Position numbers and translations under genes: made by a program. The notes beneath the pieces are model-generated. The model did no database searches. It was not told the origin of the DNA and saw only the letters and a list, made by a program, of their open reading frames with translations. Source: JAHRAW01 sp965212085 (GTDB taxonomy: Bacteria; Pseudomonadota; Gammaproteobacteria; Arenicellales; Poriferihabitantaceae). From it: a stretch of DNA of 64,000 nt. Shown here one piece after another: positions 33,575-41,518 of this stretch (positions within the stretch are counted from its first letter, which is position 1; each line of letters opens with the position of its first letter). The stretch covers positions 1,116,001 through 1,180,000 of the forward strand of contig OZ243042.1 in the NCBI GenBank assembly GCA_965212085.1, given 5' to 3'.

Positions 33575-34155
33575 CGATTTACCCTCGTGCGAGTCACCGC
33601 AAATACATCAACTGCGCTTGCCCCGCCTTGTTCATACACCACTTTAGTAGCCTCTCCAAACGTGGCCCCGGATCCGTATAGGTCATCAACTAAAAGTACA
33701 GTTTTCCCGGATATTTTATCTGATGCAGCCTGAAATGCGCCTGCCAGAATTTCCCTTCGACGATCTGGATCATAAATAGACTTTAGTTCTTCCGTGCGCC
33801 TTACTTTGTGCACTCCATCTTGAACATATTGCGTATTCAGGCAAGTCGCCAGACCTCGAGCTATTTGAGCAGTCACAGTTCTGCTCGAACTTGAAGGTGG
33901 AATTGGTATTACCACATCATATTTTTCTTTCTTTTTATCCAAATAATTGCAAGTCGCGTGAATCAGTTTCTCAAAGGCGGCTTGATCACCGCGATATTTG
34001 AATTGATACAAGAGTTCGCCAATTTCACTCCTCGTCGTATCGAACATCGAATAGCCAAACTCGTTTTCACCGACGAAAACGCTATCAATAATATGCCAGT
34101 CCAGAATAATTCCAGATCTCCATGGTCCTTCGATACCTTGAGGATGTAGCATCAT
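33571..34155 (-). CDS. ComF-like phosphoribosyltransferase
   Basis: The 194-residue protein ends with a type I phosphoribosyltransferase PRPP loop, VLLVDDLYGSGATFGEA. The conserved VVIPIPPSSSSRT stretch precedes it, as in ComF-family proteins. The N-terminal zinc finger of ComF is missing. The family moves bases or base analogues onto PRPP. I chose the ATG at 34155 because CAGGA lies about 9 bases upstream; a GTG at 34218 would add 21 residues. It is first in a two-gene unit with the SLOG gene, suggesting synthesis or turnover of a nucleotide-like small molecule (inference). Confidence 0.75.
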   Translation of the reverse strand: MMLHPQGIEGPWRSGIILDWHIIDSVFVGENEFGYSMFDTTRSEIGELLYQFKYRGDQAAFEKLIHATCNYLDKKKEKYDVVIPIPPSSSSRTVTAQIARGLATCLNTQYVQDGVHKVRRTEELKSIYDPDRRREILAGAFQAASDKISGKTVLLVDDLYGSGATFGEATKVVYEQGGASAVDVFAVTRTRVNR

Positions 34156-34294
34156 ATTCGTTGTCCTGATTCGAGAGTTAAACGTCACCTTGTTTGTAAG
34201 GCAATTACTATACGGCACATATCATAAACTAACTTAGTCTGCAAATATACCCTTACTATTCGATTTACGCAGAACGCTCCTGGCACAACCCCCT

Positions 34295-34375
34295 TCAAGC
34301 ATTAGCAATCCCATGCGGCACATGCCCCGTAGGCACGTGCTGCCGGGCGGATTCGCAGTGGCCGCGTTGGTCGTC
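34295..34375 (-). repeat. 5'-nucleotidase 3' end, intact copy 3 (apparent insertion target)
   Basis: These 81 bases encode the C-terminal residues FDDQRGHCESARQHVPTG and onward to the TGA at 34295. The same sequence is duplicated at 30878 and 32547. This copy is the only one attached to a full gene, so it is the probable source. Confidence 0.93.
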
Positions 34376-35191
34376 GAAAAAGATGTCGGCGCCGAAGGCG
34401 CGCAGGAATTCGCCTTTGTCCATTCCGCCGAGGAAGTAGCTTTCGTCTATGCGGATGTTCCAGGCGCGCAGGGTTTTGATGACGCGTTCGTGGGCGGGGG
34501 CGGCGCGTGCGGTGATTAGTGCGGTGCGGATGGGGGACTCGTGCGAGGCGTAGTTTTTCTGGATGACGTGCAGGGCGGCGAGCACGTTTTTGAACGGGCC
34601 GCCGGGCAGGGGTTTGTTCGCCGAGGTTTTTTCTTTGTCGGAGAAGGCTTGCAGGCCCTGCTGCTGATAGACCCGTTCGGCTTCATCGGAAAACAACACC
34701 GCGTCTCCGTCAAAGGCGATTTTCAACTGCGCCGAGGACGCGGTCTCGACGCGCGACGGCAGGATGGTGGCGGCGGCGGCGCCGGCTTCCAGGGCCTGGC
34801 TTACGTCCAGCGGGTCGGCGGACAAAAACAAATCGGCGCCGAACGGCTGGACGTACTGGTAGGGCGACTGGCCGCCGGTGAACGCGGCGCGGCTGATGTT
34901 CAGGTCGTAGTGCTGGATGGAGTTGAAAATGCGCAGCCCGGTGTCGGCGCTGTTGCGCGAGATCAGCACGATCTCGACCTCTTGGCGGTTGTCTTCGTCG
35001 TTTAGCGTCAGAAATTTCTTGACCATGGAAAACGCCACGCCGCGCCCGAGGGGTTCGGTTTCGCGCTCGATCTGATAACGGGCGTAGGCTTCCAGGCCCT
35101 GCTCCACGTACACCGCGTGGCTCTCTTCGAGGTCAAACAGGGCGCGCGATGAAATCGCGATTACCAGCGCGTTGTCAAAGGTGGTCGGCAT
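34295..35191 (-). CDS. Cytosolic 5'-nucleotidase (PF06189 family)
   Basis: The 298-residue protein matches the bacterial/cN-I-type 5'-nucleotidase family: LVIAISSRALFDLEESHAVY at the start, EIVLISRNSADTGLRIFNS, GADLFLSAD, and ALITARAAPAHERVIKTLR. A closing YFLGGMDKGEFLRAFGADIFF is present. It dephosphorylates nucleoside monophosphates. It is the third gene of a leftward set with thiamine pyrophosphokinase and aroE. Its last 81 bases are repeated twice downstream, where two cassettes are lodged, yet its own coding sequence is intact. Confidence 0.88.
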   Translation of the reverse strand: MPTTFDNALVIAISSRALFDLEESHAVYVEQGLEAYARYQIERETEPLGRGVAFSMVKKFLTLNDEDNRQEVEIVLISRNSADTGLRIFNSIQHYDLNISRAAFTGGQSPYQYVQPFGADLFLSADPLDVSQALEAGAAAATILPSRVETASSAQLKIAFDGDAVLFSDEAERVYQQQGLQAFSDKEKTSANKPLPGGPFKNVLAALHVIQKNYASHESPIRTALITARAAPAHERVIKTLRAWNIRIDESYFLGGMDKGEFLRAFGADIFFDDQRGHCESARQHVPTGHVPHGIANA

Positions 35192-35236
35192 TTGCTTCGG
35201 TTTGAGTTTGGGTTCGGGTTCAGGTCCAGGTTCAAG

Positions 35237-36118
35237 TCAAGCATTCCGCAGGGCGTTGATTACCGGCGCGGTGTCGGGCCGCCGATGGTGCCACAAATAA
35301 AAGGACTCCGCCGCCTGCTCCACGAGCATGCCAAGCCCGTCGCTGACTTTGCCGGCGCCGTTGGCCGAGGCCCAGTCCATGAACACGGTGGGCCGGCGGG
35401 CGTACATCATGTCATAAACCACGCTCCCCGCGCCCAGGCAATCCCTTGGGATGCCCGGCAGTTCACCGCCGAGGCTCGCCGAGGTGCCGTTGATGATCAG
35501 GTCAAAGGCCGGCCCTGTGATGCGCTCGTAGCCGCAGCCGTTGATATTCATCGCCACGCCGCCGCCGAACTTTTCGGCAAGGGCGCGGGCTTTGGGCACG
35601 GTGCGGTTGGCGATGGTCAGGCTCGCGGGTTGGCGTTCGGTGAGCGGCCCGAGCACCCCCCGCACCGCACCGCCGGCGCCCAGCACCAGCACGCGCTTGC
35701 CGGCGATGCCCAGCCCCAGGTTGTCTTCGATGTCGCGCACCATGCCGGCGCCGTCGGTATTGTCGCCGAACACTCCGCATTCGGTGTCGGGCTCCCGCCC
35801 GTCGTCAAAGCGCAGCGTGTTGACCGCCCCGGCGCGGCGCGCGCGTTCGCTCAGCCGGTTGCCCGGCCGGTCGCACAGTTTCCACGCTTCCACCTTGAAC
35901 GGAACCGTCACGTTCAACCCCGCCCCGCCGTGGGCGGCGAAGTGGCTCACCGCCTGCCCGAAGCCGCCGGCGTCCACCTGAATGCGCTCGTATTCCAGTT
36001 GCATATCAAACTGCCGGGCGAACAGGCGGTGAATCTGCGGCGACCGGCTGTGCGCCACCGGATTGCCCATCACCGCGAAGTGGTTGGACTGCGCTTTGAA
36101 GTCAAACAGGTCAGTCAT
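35237..36118 (-). CDS. aroE: Shikimate dehydrogenase (NADP+)
   Basis: This 293-residue enzyme has the substrate domain start VMGNPVAHSRSPQIH, NVTVPFK with the catalytic lysine, and GDNTDGAGM. The NADP fold VLVLGAGGAVRGVL is followed by ANRT. It reduces 3-dehydroshikimate to shikimate; aroK and aroB are also in this window. It lies 11 bases after the thiamine pyrophosphokinase gene and 45 before the 5'-nucleotidase gene on the same strand. The short gap holds a GGTTCGGGTTCAGGT-type simple repeat. Confidence 0.95.
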   Translation of the reverse strand: MTDLFDFKAQSNHFAVMGNPVAHSRSPQIHRLFARQFDMQLEYERIQVDAGGFGQAVSHFAAHGGAGLNVTVPFKVEAWKLCDRPGNRLSERARRAGAVNTLRFDDGREPDTECGVFGDNTDGAGMVRDIEDNLGLGIAGKRVLVLGAGGAVRGVLGPLTERQPASLTIANRTVPKARALAEKFGGGVAMNINGCGYERITGPAFDLIINGTSASLGGELPGIPRDCLGAGSVVYDMMYARRPTVFMDWASANGAGKVSDGLGMLVEQAAESFYLWHHRRPDTAPVINALRNA

Positions 36119-36129
36119 GGGGGCCGCCG

Positions 36130-36807
36130 CTATTCCGGCGCGTCATTACCGGGCGTGAAGATAAAGGCCGGGCCGCGGGTGGTCAGGGTGATTTCGCCGA
36201 AGCCCCGGTTGCTGAGGCCGAGGGACTTGAGCGGCGCGATGCGCGTCGGCACCGGGATCGGGAATTGGCACGCGCCCCGCAGCTGCACCGTGGCCGGTTC
36301 CAGCACCGCCAGGCTGAAAATGCCATCTGCATCAAAAGTCCATTGCCCGGTGGAATAAGCATTCAGGCAGGTATCAAAGCGCGCCGTGGTCGGGGTTTTC
36401 GCCGCCGCCAGAAAATGATGAACCTCGCCGAGGTTGAACAACTCGTGATCCCGCCGCGCGCCGAGAAAGCCCAGCAACACCACTTCGGCGAAGCGCGACC
36501 CGAGGCGGCCCAGCACGTAGGCGAGGTCGGAATAGTCCTTGTCGGGGTCGAGGTACTGATCCAGTTTCCCGCCGAACGAATCCCCGTCGCCGACGGCGAA
36601 CCCCGGAGATTCTCTACCCGCGTTATCCGCATTTTGCCGCCGGTGGTTGGCGCCGCCGTCCACCCAGATTACGGGCGCTTCGGGAGCCGCCGGGCCGGGT
36701 GGTTCAAACGGCACCGGCACTGGCACCGGCACTGGCACCGGCATCGGCCCCACCAGGGTGATCCGGCGGTGGCCGGTGAAGCGGTGCAGGTAATCGTCCA
36801 GGGTCAT
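36130..36807 (-). CDS. Thiamine pyrophosphokinase family protein
   Basis: The 225-residue protein shows the thiamine pyrophosphokinase pattern: VIWVDGGANHRR, a VGDGDSFGG loop (usually GDxDS), DKDYSDLAYVL (KDxTD-type), and VVLLGFLGARRDHELFNLGE. It would make thiamine diphosphate from thiamine and ATP. A PVPVPVPVPVP stretch near residue 23 comes from a 12-base DNA repeat and inserts between strand one and the DGGAN motif. The ATG at 36807 is preferred to the longer frame reaching 37278, which is antisense to the efflux gene. Confidence 0.78.
   Translation of the reverse strand: MTLDDYLHRFTGHRRITLVGPMPVPVPVPVPVPFEPPGPAAPEAPVIWVDGGANHRRQNADNAGRESPGFAVGDGDSFGGKLDQYLDPDKDYSDLAYVLGRLGSRFAEVVLLGFLGARRDHELFNLGEVHHFLAAAKTPTTARFDTCLNAYSTGQWTFDADGIFSLAVLEPATVQLRGACQFPIPVPTRIAPLKSLGLSNRGFGEITLTTRGPAFIFTPGNDAPE
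36710..36747. repeat. GGCACCGGCACT tandem repeat inside the thiamine pyrophosphokinase gene
   Basis: About three 12-base units encode the proline-valine run. The length is likely to vary between strains in steps that preserve the frame. Confidence 0.8.
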
Positions 36808-36886
36808 GGCGGATGGTGTTAGTGCGCGGAAAAGATCAGGATACACCTTATAATACGCGGGACGCCACCACAAAGACCCATTCACT

Positions 36887-38269
36887 ATGAGCGTTTTTAA
36901 GCGTGTTCTCAAGCATGCTTTCAGGCATGTTCTCAAGCGCGTTCCCGAGCGTGTTCTCAAGCATGTTCCCAAGCGTGCGCCCAAGCATGTTCCCAAGCGC
37001 GTGCCCAAGCATGTTCCCGGGCGTGTTTCCAGATTTGTGCTGCCGCTACTCGTACTCGGGGCCGGGGCCGGCGCTTTCGCCTGGTTCAAGGGCACCGAAG
37101 TAACCCCCGAACCGTTGCGCCCCCAGGACCGCGCGCCGGTGGTTTCGGTGCAGGTGGTGGCGAAAACCGCCGCTTCGCCGAGCCTGCGGATTTTCGGCCA
37201 GGTGGAAACCCCGGACATGAGCGTGCTGACCGCCGGGGTGGCGGCGGACATCATTGAGGTCAAGGTGCTCGAAGGCAACGCCGTGCGCCGCGGGCAGGAG
37301 GTGATCGTGATGGACGACGCCGACGCCGCGTTGGAAATTCTGCAGCGTCAGGCGGAGCTGGCGGAGATCGAGGCGCTGCTGGAAAGCGACAAAATCAAAC
37401 TGCGCGCCGACCAGGCCGCGCTGGAGGCTGAGGAGACGCTGCTCGCGCTGGCGCGCAAGGCGGTGGAGCGCGCCCGCCGGCTGGCGCGTTCCCAGGCGGG
37501 TTCCGAGGCGTCCCTGGATCAGGCGCGGGAGAATGAACAACGCCAGTTGCTGGCCATCACCCAGCGCCGCCAGGCCATCGCCGATTTCGCGTCTCGGCAG
37601 CTGCAACTGCGGGCGCGCTACGACAAAGCCGCGGCGGTGCTGAAGCGCGCCGAGCGCGACCGCCGGCGAACTAGGGTCAAGGCGCCGTTTGACGGCCGCG
37701 TCACCGAGGTCATGGTATCCAGGGGCGACCGCGCCGCCAATGACACGCGGCTGCTGCGGTTGTACGACGAGTCCCAACTGGAACTTCGCGCCCAGGTGCC
37801 GAGCGCCCACCTTGCGGTGCTGCGGCGCGCCCTGGACGCCGGTCAGCCGCTGCGCGCCGAGGCCGTTTCTGAGGGCGGCGGCGAACGGATCAGACTTTCC
37901 CTGCACCGGCTGTCCGCCAGCGTGGATCAGGGGCAGGGCGGCATTGATGCGTTTTTTCGCGCGCGCAGCGGGCGGCTGCCGGTGCCGGGCGGCACGCTGG
38001 AAGTGAACCTCAAACTGCCGCCGATGGAGAACGTGATCGTGCTGTCCCCGGATGCGTTGTACGGCCGCGACCGCGTGTACCGCGTGCAGGCTAACGAGCA
38101 AGGTAACGTGTTGCAATCGCGCACCGTGCGCCGCCTCGGCCAGCTGAACGATGCCCAGGGGCGGCGCATGCTGATCGTCGCCGGGGACGGTTTTGAAGCC
38201 GGCGATCAGATTCTCAACTCGCGCTTGCCCCAGGCGGTGAACGGGCTGAAAGTCAAAGTGGAGCGCTGA
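36887..38269 (+). CDS. RND efflux periplasmic adaptor (membrane fusion protein)
   Basis: The 460-residue protein has a membrane anchor at about residues 48-65 (FVLPLLVLGAGAGAFAWF) and a lipoyl/barrel-sandwich half (VEVKVLEGNAVRRGQEVI type). A long coiled coil spans about 145-245, and the second half returns at RTRVKAPFDGRVTEVMVSRGD. It links the inner-membrane RND pump to an outer-membrane channel. The first ~45 residues are a strongly basic repeat, (K/R)HVPKRV-like, encoded by tandem DNA repeats, which is unusual for this family. It is translationally coupled to the pump gene (TGATG). A TolC-type gene is not nearby. Confidence 0.9.
   Translation: MSVFKRVLKHAFRHVLKRVPERVLKHVPKRAPKHVPKRVPKHVPGRVSRFVLPLLVLGAGAGAFAWFKGTEVTPEPLRPQDRAPVVSVQVVAKTAASPSLRIFGQVETPDMSVLTAGVAADIIEVKVLEGNAVRRGQEVIVMDDADAALEILQRQAELAEIEALLESDKIKLRADQAALEAEETLLALARKAVERARRLARSQAGSEASLDQARENEQRQLLAITQRRQAIADFASRQLQLRARYDKAAAVLKRAERDRRRTRVKAPFDGRVTEVMVSRGDRAANDTRLLRLYDESQLELRAQVPSAHLAVLRRALDAGQPLRAEAVSEGGGERIRLSLHRLSASVDQGQGGIDAFFRARSGRLPVPGGTLEVNLKLPPMENVIVLSPDALYGRDRVYRVQANEQGNVLQSRTVRRLGQLNDAQGRRMLIVAGDGFEAGDQILNSRLPQAVNGLKVKVER
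36897..37030 (+). repeat. AAGCATGTTCCC-type tandem repeat encoding a basic N-terminus
   Basis: Roughly eleven 12-base units (AAGCRTGTTCYC variants) encode alternating Lys-His/Arg-Val-Pro residues before the membrane anchor of the adaptor protein. Confidence 0.85.
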
Positions 38270-41200
38270 TGAAAACCGGCCGCCCCAACCTGATCGCCAT
38301 CTTCTGCAATCATCCGGTGGCGGCCAACCTGCTGATGGCGATGATGCTGATGGCCGGCGTTTGGGGCCTCAAGCAACTCAACACCCAGTTTTTCCCTTCG
38401 TTCAACATAGACTACGTCACGGTGCAGACGGTGTGGAGCGGCGCCAGCGCCGGCGACGTTGAGGAGCTGATTACCACCTCCCTGGAGAAGGAACTGCGCG
38501 ACGTTGATTTCGTCAAGGAGATGACCTCGACTTCCGCCGAGGGATTCTCGCTCATCCAACTGGAGTTCGAGGAGAACACCGACATGGGGCTGGCGGTGGG
38601 CCAGGTCAAGGAGCGGGTTGATTTGGTGCGCGACCTGCCGGAGGGGGCGGAGACGCCGGAGGTCAGCAAGGTGGTCAACTACGAGGGCATCACCCGCGTG
38701 CTGGTGGCCGGGCCCGGTGACGTTGACGAACTGCGCGCGCTGGTCAAGGGTTTTGAGGTGGAACTCTTGGAGCGCGGCATCGCCAAGATTTTCATCAAGG
38801 GGCTTCCGGAAGAACAGATCGCCATCGAGGTGCCGTCCCGGGAACTGCGCCGCCTGGGGTTGTCGCTGGACGACATCGGGCGGCGCGTGGCGGCGTGGTC
38901 CAAAGACGTGCCGGTGGGCATCGTCGGGCGCGCCGAGACTTCCCGGCAACTGCGTTTTCGCGAGCGGCGCAAGACCGAACTGGCGTTTGAGTCGGTGCCG
39001 GTGGTCGCCGAAGGCCAGGGCCGGCTGCTGTCCCTCGGCTCCATCGCCAACATCGAACGCAAGCCCAGGGACGAGCAGGTCTCGCTGCGCTATCGCGGCA
39101 AGCCGGCGGTGGAGCTGTCGCTGCACCGCACCGAAAACAGCGACAGCCTGGAAGCCGCCGGCATTTTTCGCCAGTGGCTGGAAGACGTCCGCCCGACCCT
39201 GCCCGAGGGCATCGTGCTGGTGCCCTTCAACGAGCGCTGGGAGTTGCTGAGCGACCGCATCAACCTGCTGGTGAAAAACGGCCTCGGCGGGCTGGTGCTG
39301 GTGGTGCTGATTTTGTTTTTGTTCATGAGCGGCCGGGTGGCGTGGTGGACCGCGGTGGGGATACCGGTGTCGTTCATGGCGGCGCTGGCGGTGTTCTACC
39401 TGGTGGGCGGCTCCATCAACATGATCAGTTTGTTCGGCCTGATCATGGCCCTCGGCATCATCGTTGACGACGCCATCGTGGTCGGCGAGGAAGCCATGAC
39501 CCGCTACGGGAAAGGCACGCGCCCACGCCTGGCCTCGGAAGAAGCCGCGCGGCAGATGCTCGGGCCGGTGTTCTCCTCGTCCCTGACCACCATCGCCGCC
39601 TTCATGCCGCTGCTGCTGGTGGGCGGCATCATCGGCTCCATCATGCGCGCCATCCCGGTGGTGGTCATCTGCGTCATCATCGCTTCGCTCATCGAATGTT
39701 TTTTGATCCTGCCCGGCCACCTGACCCATTCCTTCCGGCGCATGGGAAGTTACAACCCCGGCAAAACCCGGCGCTTTCTTGACCGCGCCTTTGAGACCTT
39801 TCGCGAGCGCCGCTTTCGCCCGGCGGTGACCCTCGCGGTTGCCAACCGCTGGACCACCGTGGCGCTGGCGGTGGCGCTGCTGACCGCCACCGCCGGCTGG
39901 GTTCAGAGCGGGCGCATGAGTTTTCATTTTTTCCCCGCCGCCGAAGCGGACCGCATTTACGCCAACGTCGGCTTCGTGTCGGGCACGCCGGCGGACACCG
40001 TCAAGTCCTACCTCGAAGAAGTGGAGCGCGCGCTTCGTGAAGTGGAACGCGAACTCGACGAGCCGCTCGTGCAACTGCTCCTGAGCCGCCACGGTTCGGT
40101 GGAAGGAGAAGGCGGCCTGGACCGCGTCGGCGATCACTTCGGCGGCGTGCGCGCGGAACTGGTTGACCCCGACCGGCGGCGCATCCGCAACCGCGACATC
40201 ATCGCCGCGTGGCGCGCCAAACTGCCGCCCCGCCCCGGCATCGAAAACCTCGCCATCGTTGAGCCCCGCGCCGGCCCGCCCGGCGCCGACGTTGACGTGC
40301 GCATATCCGGCGAAAACATCGCCCGGGTGAAACGCGCCGCGCAAAAACTCCAGGACGCGCTGCGCGACATCCCCGGCGTCACCGGCATCGGCGACGACTC
40401 CCCCTATGGCCGCGAACAGATGGTGCTGCAACTGACCCCCACCGCCGAGGCCCTCGGCCTCAGCGTGGACGACGTCTCGCGCCAGCTGCGCGCCGCCTAC
40501 GACGGCTACGAGGTGCAGGAATTGTCCGACGGCTACGACGACGTTGAGGTGCGCCTGATGCTGCCCGCCGCCGAACGCGGCACGCTGGCCGGGCTGGCGG
40601 CGCTTTCCATCGTCCTGCCCAACGGCCAAAACGCGCCCGTCGCCAACCTCGCCACCGTCAGCTCAGAGCGCGGCTTTGAAGCGATCCGTCATTCCAACGG
40701 CAAACTCGCGGTCACCGTGACTGCCGGCGTTGACCCGGCGGTCAACAACGCCAACCGCATCCGCGCCGACCTCGAAGCCGGGGTTCTGCCGCAGCTGGCC
40801 GCCGAATACGGCGTCGGGTTTTCGTTTGAAGGACGCCAGGCCGACCAGGCCGAAACCCTCGGCGACATGCAACTCGGAATGATGCTGGCGCTGACCTTGA
40901 TTTACCTGGTGCTGTCGTGGGTGTTCGGATCATATGGCTGGCCGCTGATCGTGATGTTCGTGATCCCGTTCGGCGTGGTCGGCGCGATCTGGGGGCACGT
41001 GGTCATGGGCCAGGACATCACCGTGCTGTCGCTGTTCGGCTTCTTCGCCCTGTCCGGCATCGTGGTCAACGATTCCATCATCCTCGTGGTGTTCTACAAA
41101 CAACTGCGCGAACGCGGCATGGCGGTGCGCGATGCGGTGATCGAAGCCGCGTGCCTGCGCCTGCGCGCGGTGCTGCTGACCTCGCTGACCACCATCGCCG

Positions 41201-41391
41201 GCCTCTCGCCGCTGCTCTTCGAAACCTCGCTGCAAGCGCAGTTCCTGATCCCCATGGCCACCACCATCGCATTCGGCCTGGCCTTCGCCACGCTGCTGGT
41301 GCTGCTGGTGATTCCTTCGCTGCTGCTGATTTATGAAAATGCGCTCGCGGCCTTGGGGGGCGGCGAACGGGCTGAAGCATCGGCGGCTTGA
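38269..41391 (+). CDS. RND-superfamily efflux permease (AcrB/HAE1-like)
   Basis: The 1040-residue inner-membrane pump has the typical two-fold layout: helix 1 near residues 14-30, a large periplasmic domain, helices 2-6 at about 340-480 with GIIVDDAIVVGEEAM carrying the proton-relay Asp pair, a second periplasmic domain, and helices 8-12 at about 865-1025. It exports drugs or lipophilic compounds using the proton gradient. It overlaps the adaptor gene by one base. A perfect 17-base hairpin (GGCGGCTT-g-AAGCCGCC) covers the stop codon, followed by CCCCCTTGGGGGG, possibly terminator-like, although no T run follows. Confidence 0.95.
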   Translation: MKTGRPNLIAIFCNHPVAANLLMAMMLMAGVWGLKQLNTQFFPSFNIDYVTVQTVWSGASAGDVEELITTSLEKELRDVDFVKEMTSTSAEGFSLIQLEFEENTDMGLAVGQVKERVDLVRDLPEGAETPEVSKVVNYEGITRVLVAGPGDVDELRALVKGFEVELLERGIAKIFIKGLPEEQIAIEVPSRELRRLGLSLDDIGRRVAAWSKDVPVGIVGRAETSRQLRFRERRKTELAFESVPVVAEGQGRLLSLGSIANIERKPRDEQVSLRYRGKPAVELSLHRTENSDSLEAAGIFRQWLEDVRPTLPEGIVLVPFNERWELLSDRINLLVKNGLGGLVLVVLILFLFMSGRVAWWTAVGIPVSFMAALAVFYLVGGSINMISLFGLIMALGIIVDDAIVVGEEAMTRYGKGTRPRLASEEAARQMLGPVFSSSLTTIAAFMPLLLVGGIIGSIMRAIPVVVICVIIASLIECFLILPGHLTHSFRRMGSYNPGKTRRFLDRAFETFRERRFRPAVTLAVANRWTTVALAVALLTATAGWVQSGRMSFHFFPAAEADRIYANVGFVSGTPADTVKSYLEEVERALREVERELDEPLVQLLLSRHGSVEGEGGLDRVGDHFGGVRAELVDPDRRRIRNRDIIAAWRAKLPPRPGIENLAIVEPRAGPPGADVDVRISGENIARVKRAAQKLQDALRDIPGVTGIGDDSPYGREQMVLQLTPTAEALGLSVDDVSRQLRAAYDGYEVQELSDGYDDVEVRLMLPAAERGTLAGLAALSIVLPNGQNAPVANLATVSSERGFEAIRHSNGKLAVTVTAGVDPAVNNANRIRADLEAGVLPQLAAEYGVGFSFEGRQADQAETLGDMQLGMMLALTLIYLVLSWVFGSYGWPLIVMFVIPFGVVGAIWGHVVMGQDITVLSLFGFFALSGIVVNDSIILVVFYKQLRERGMAVRDAVIEAACLRLRAVLLTSLTTIAGLSPLLFETSLQAQFLIPMATTIAFGLAFATLLVLLVIPSLLLIYENALAALGGGERAEASAA

Positions 41392-41518
41392 AGCCGCCCC
41401 CTTGGGGGGCCGGCAGGGGGTTGTCCGCGGGCGCCATCACCGCCGCGTGATGCGACCTATATTGACGCATGGTCGTGTAACGATACGCCGCATCGTTCAC
41501 TACCCCCGGAGAAAAACC

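Noticed and set aside
38206..40629. Minus-strand open frame of 807 codons, rich in His, Gln and Gly
   Set aside because: It is antisense to the RND pump. The composition is typical of a complement frame of a membrane-protein gene.
41392..41450. Rho-independent terminator after the RND pump
   Set aside because: A strong hairpin covers the stop codon but no T run follows, so it is mentioned only as terminator-like.
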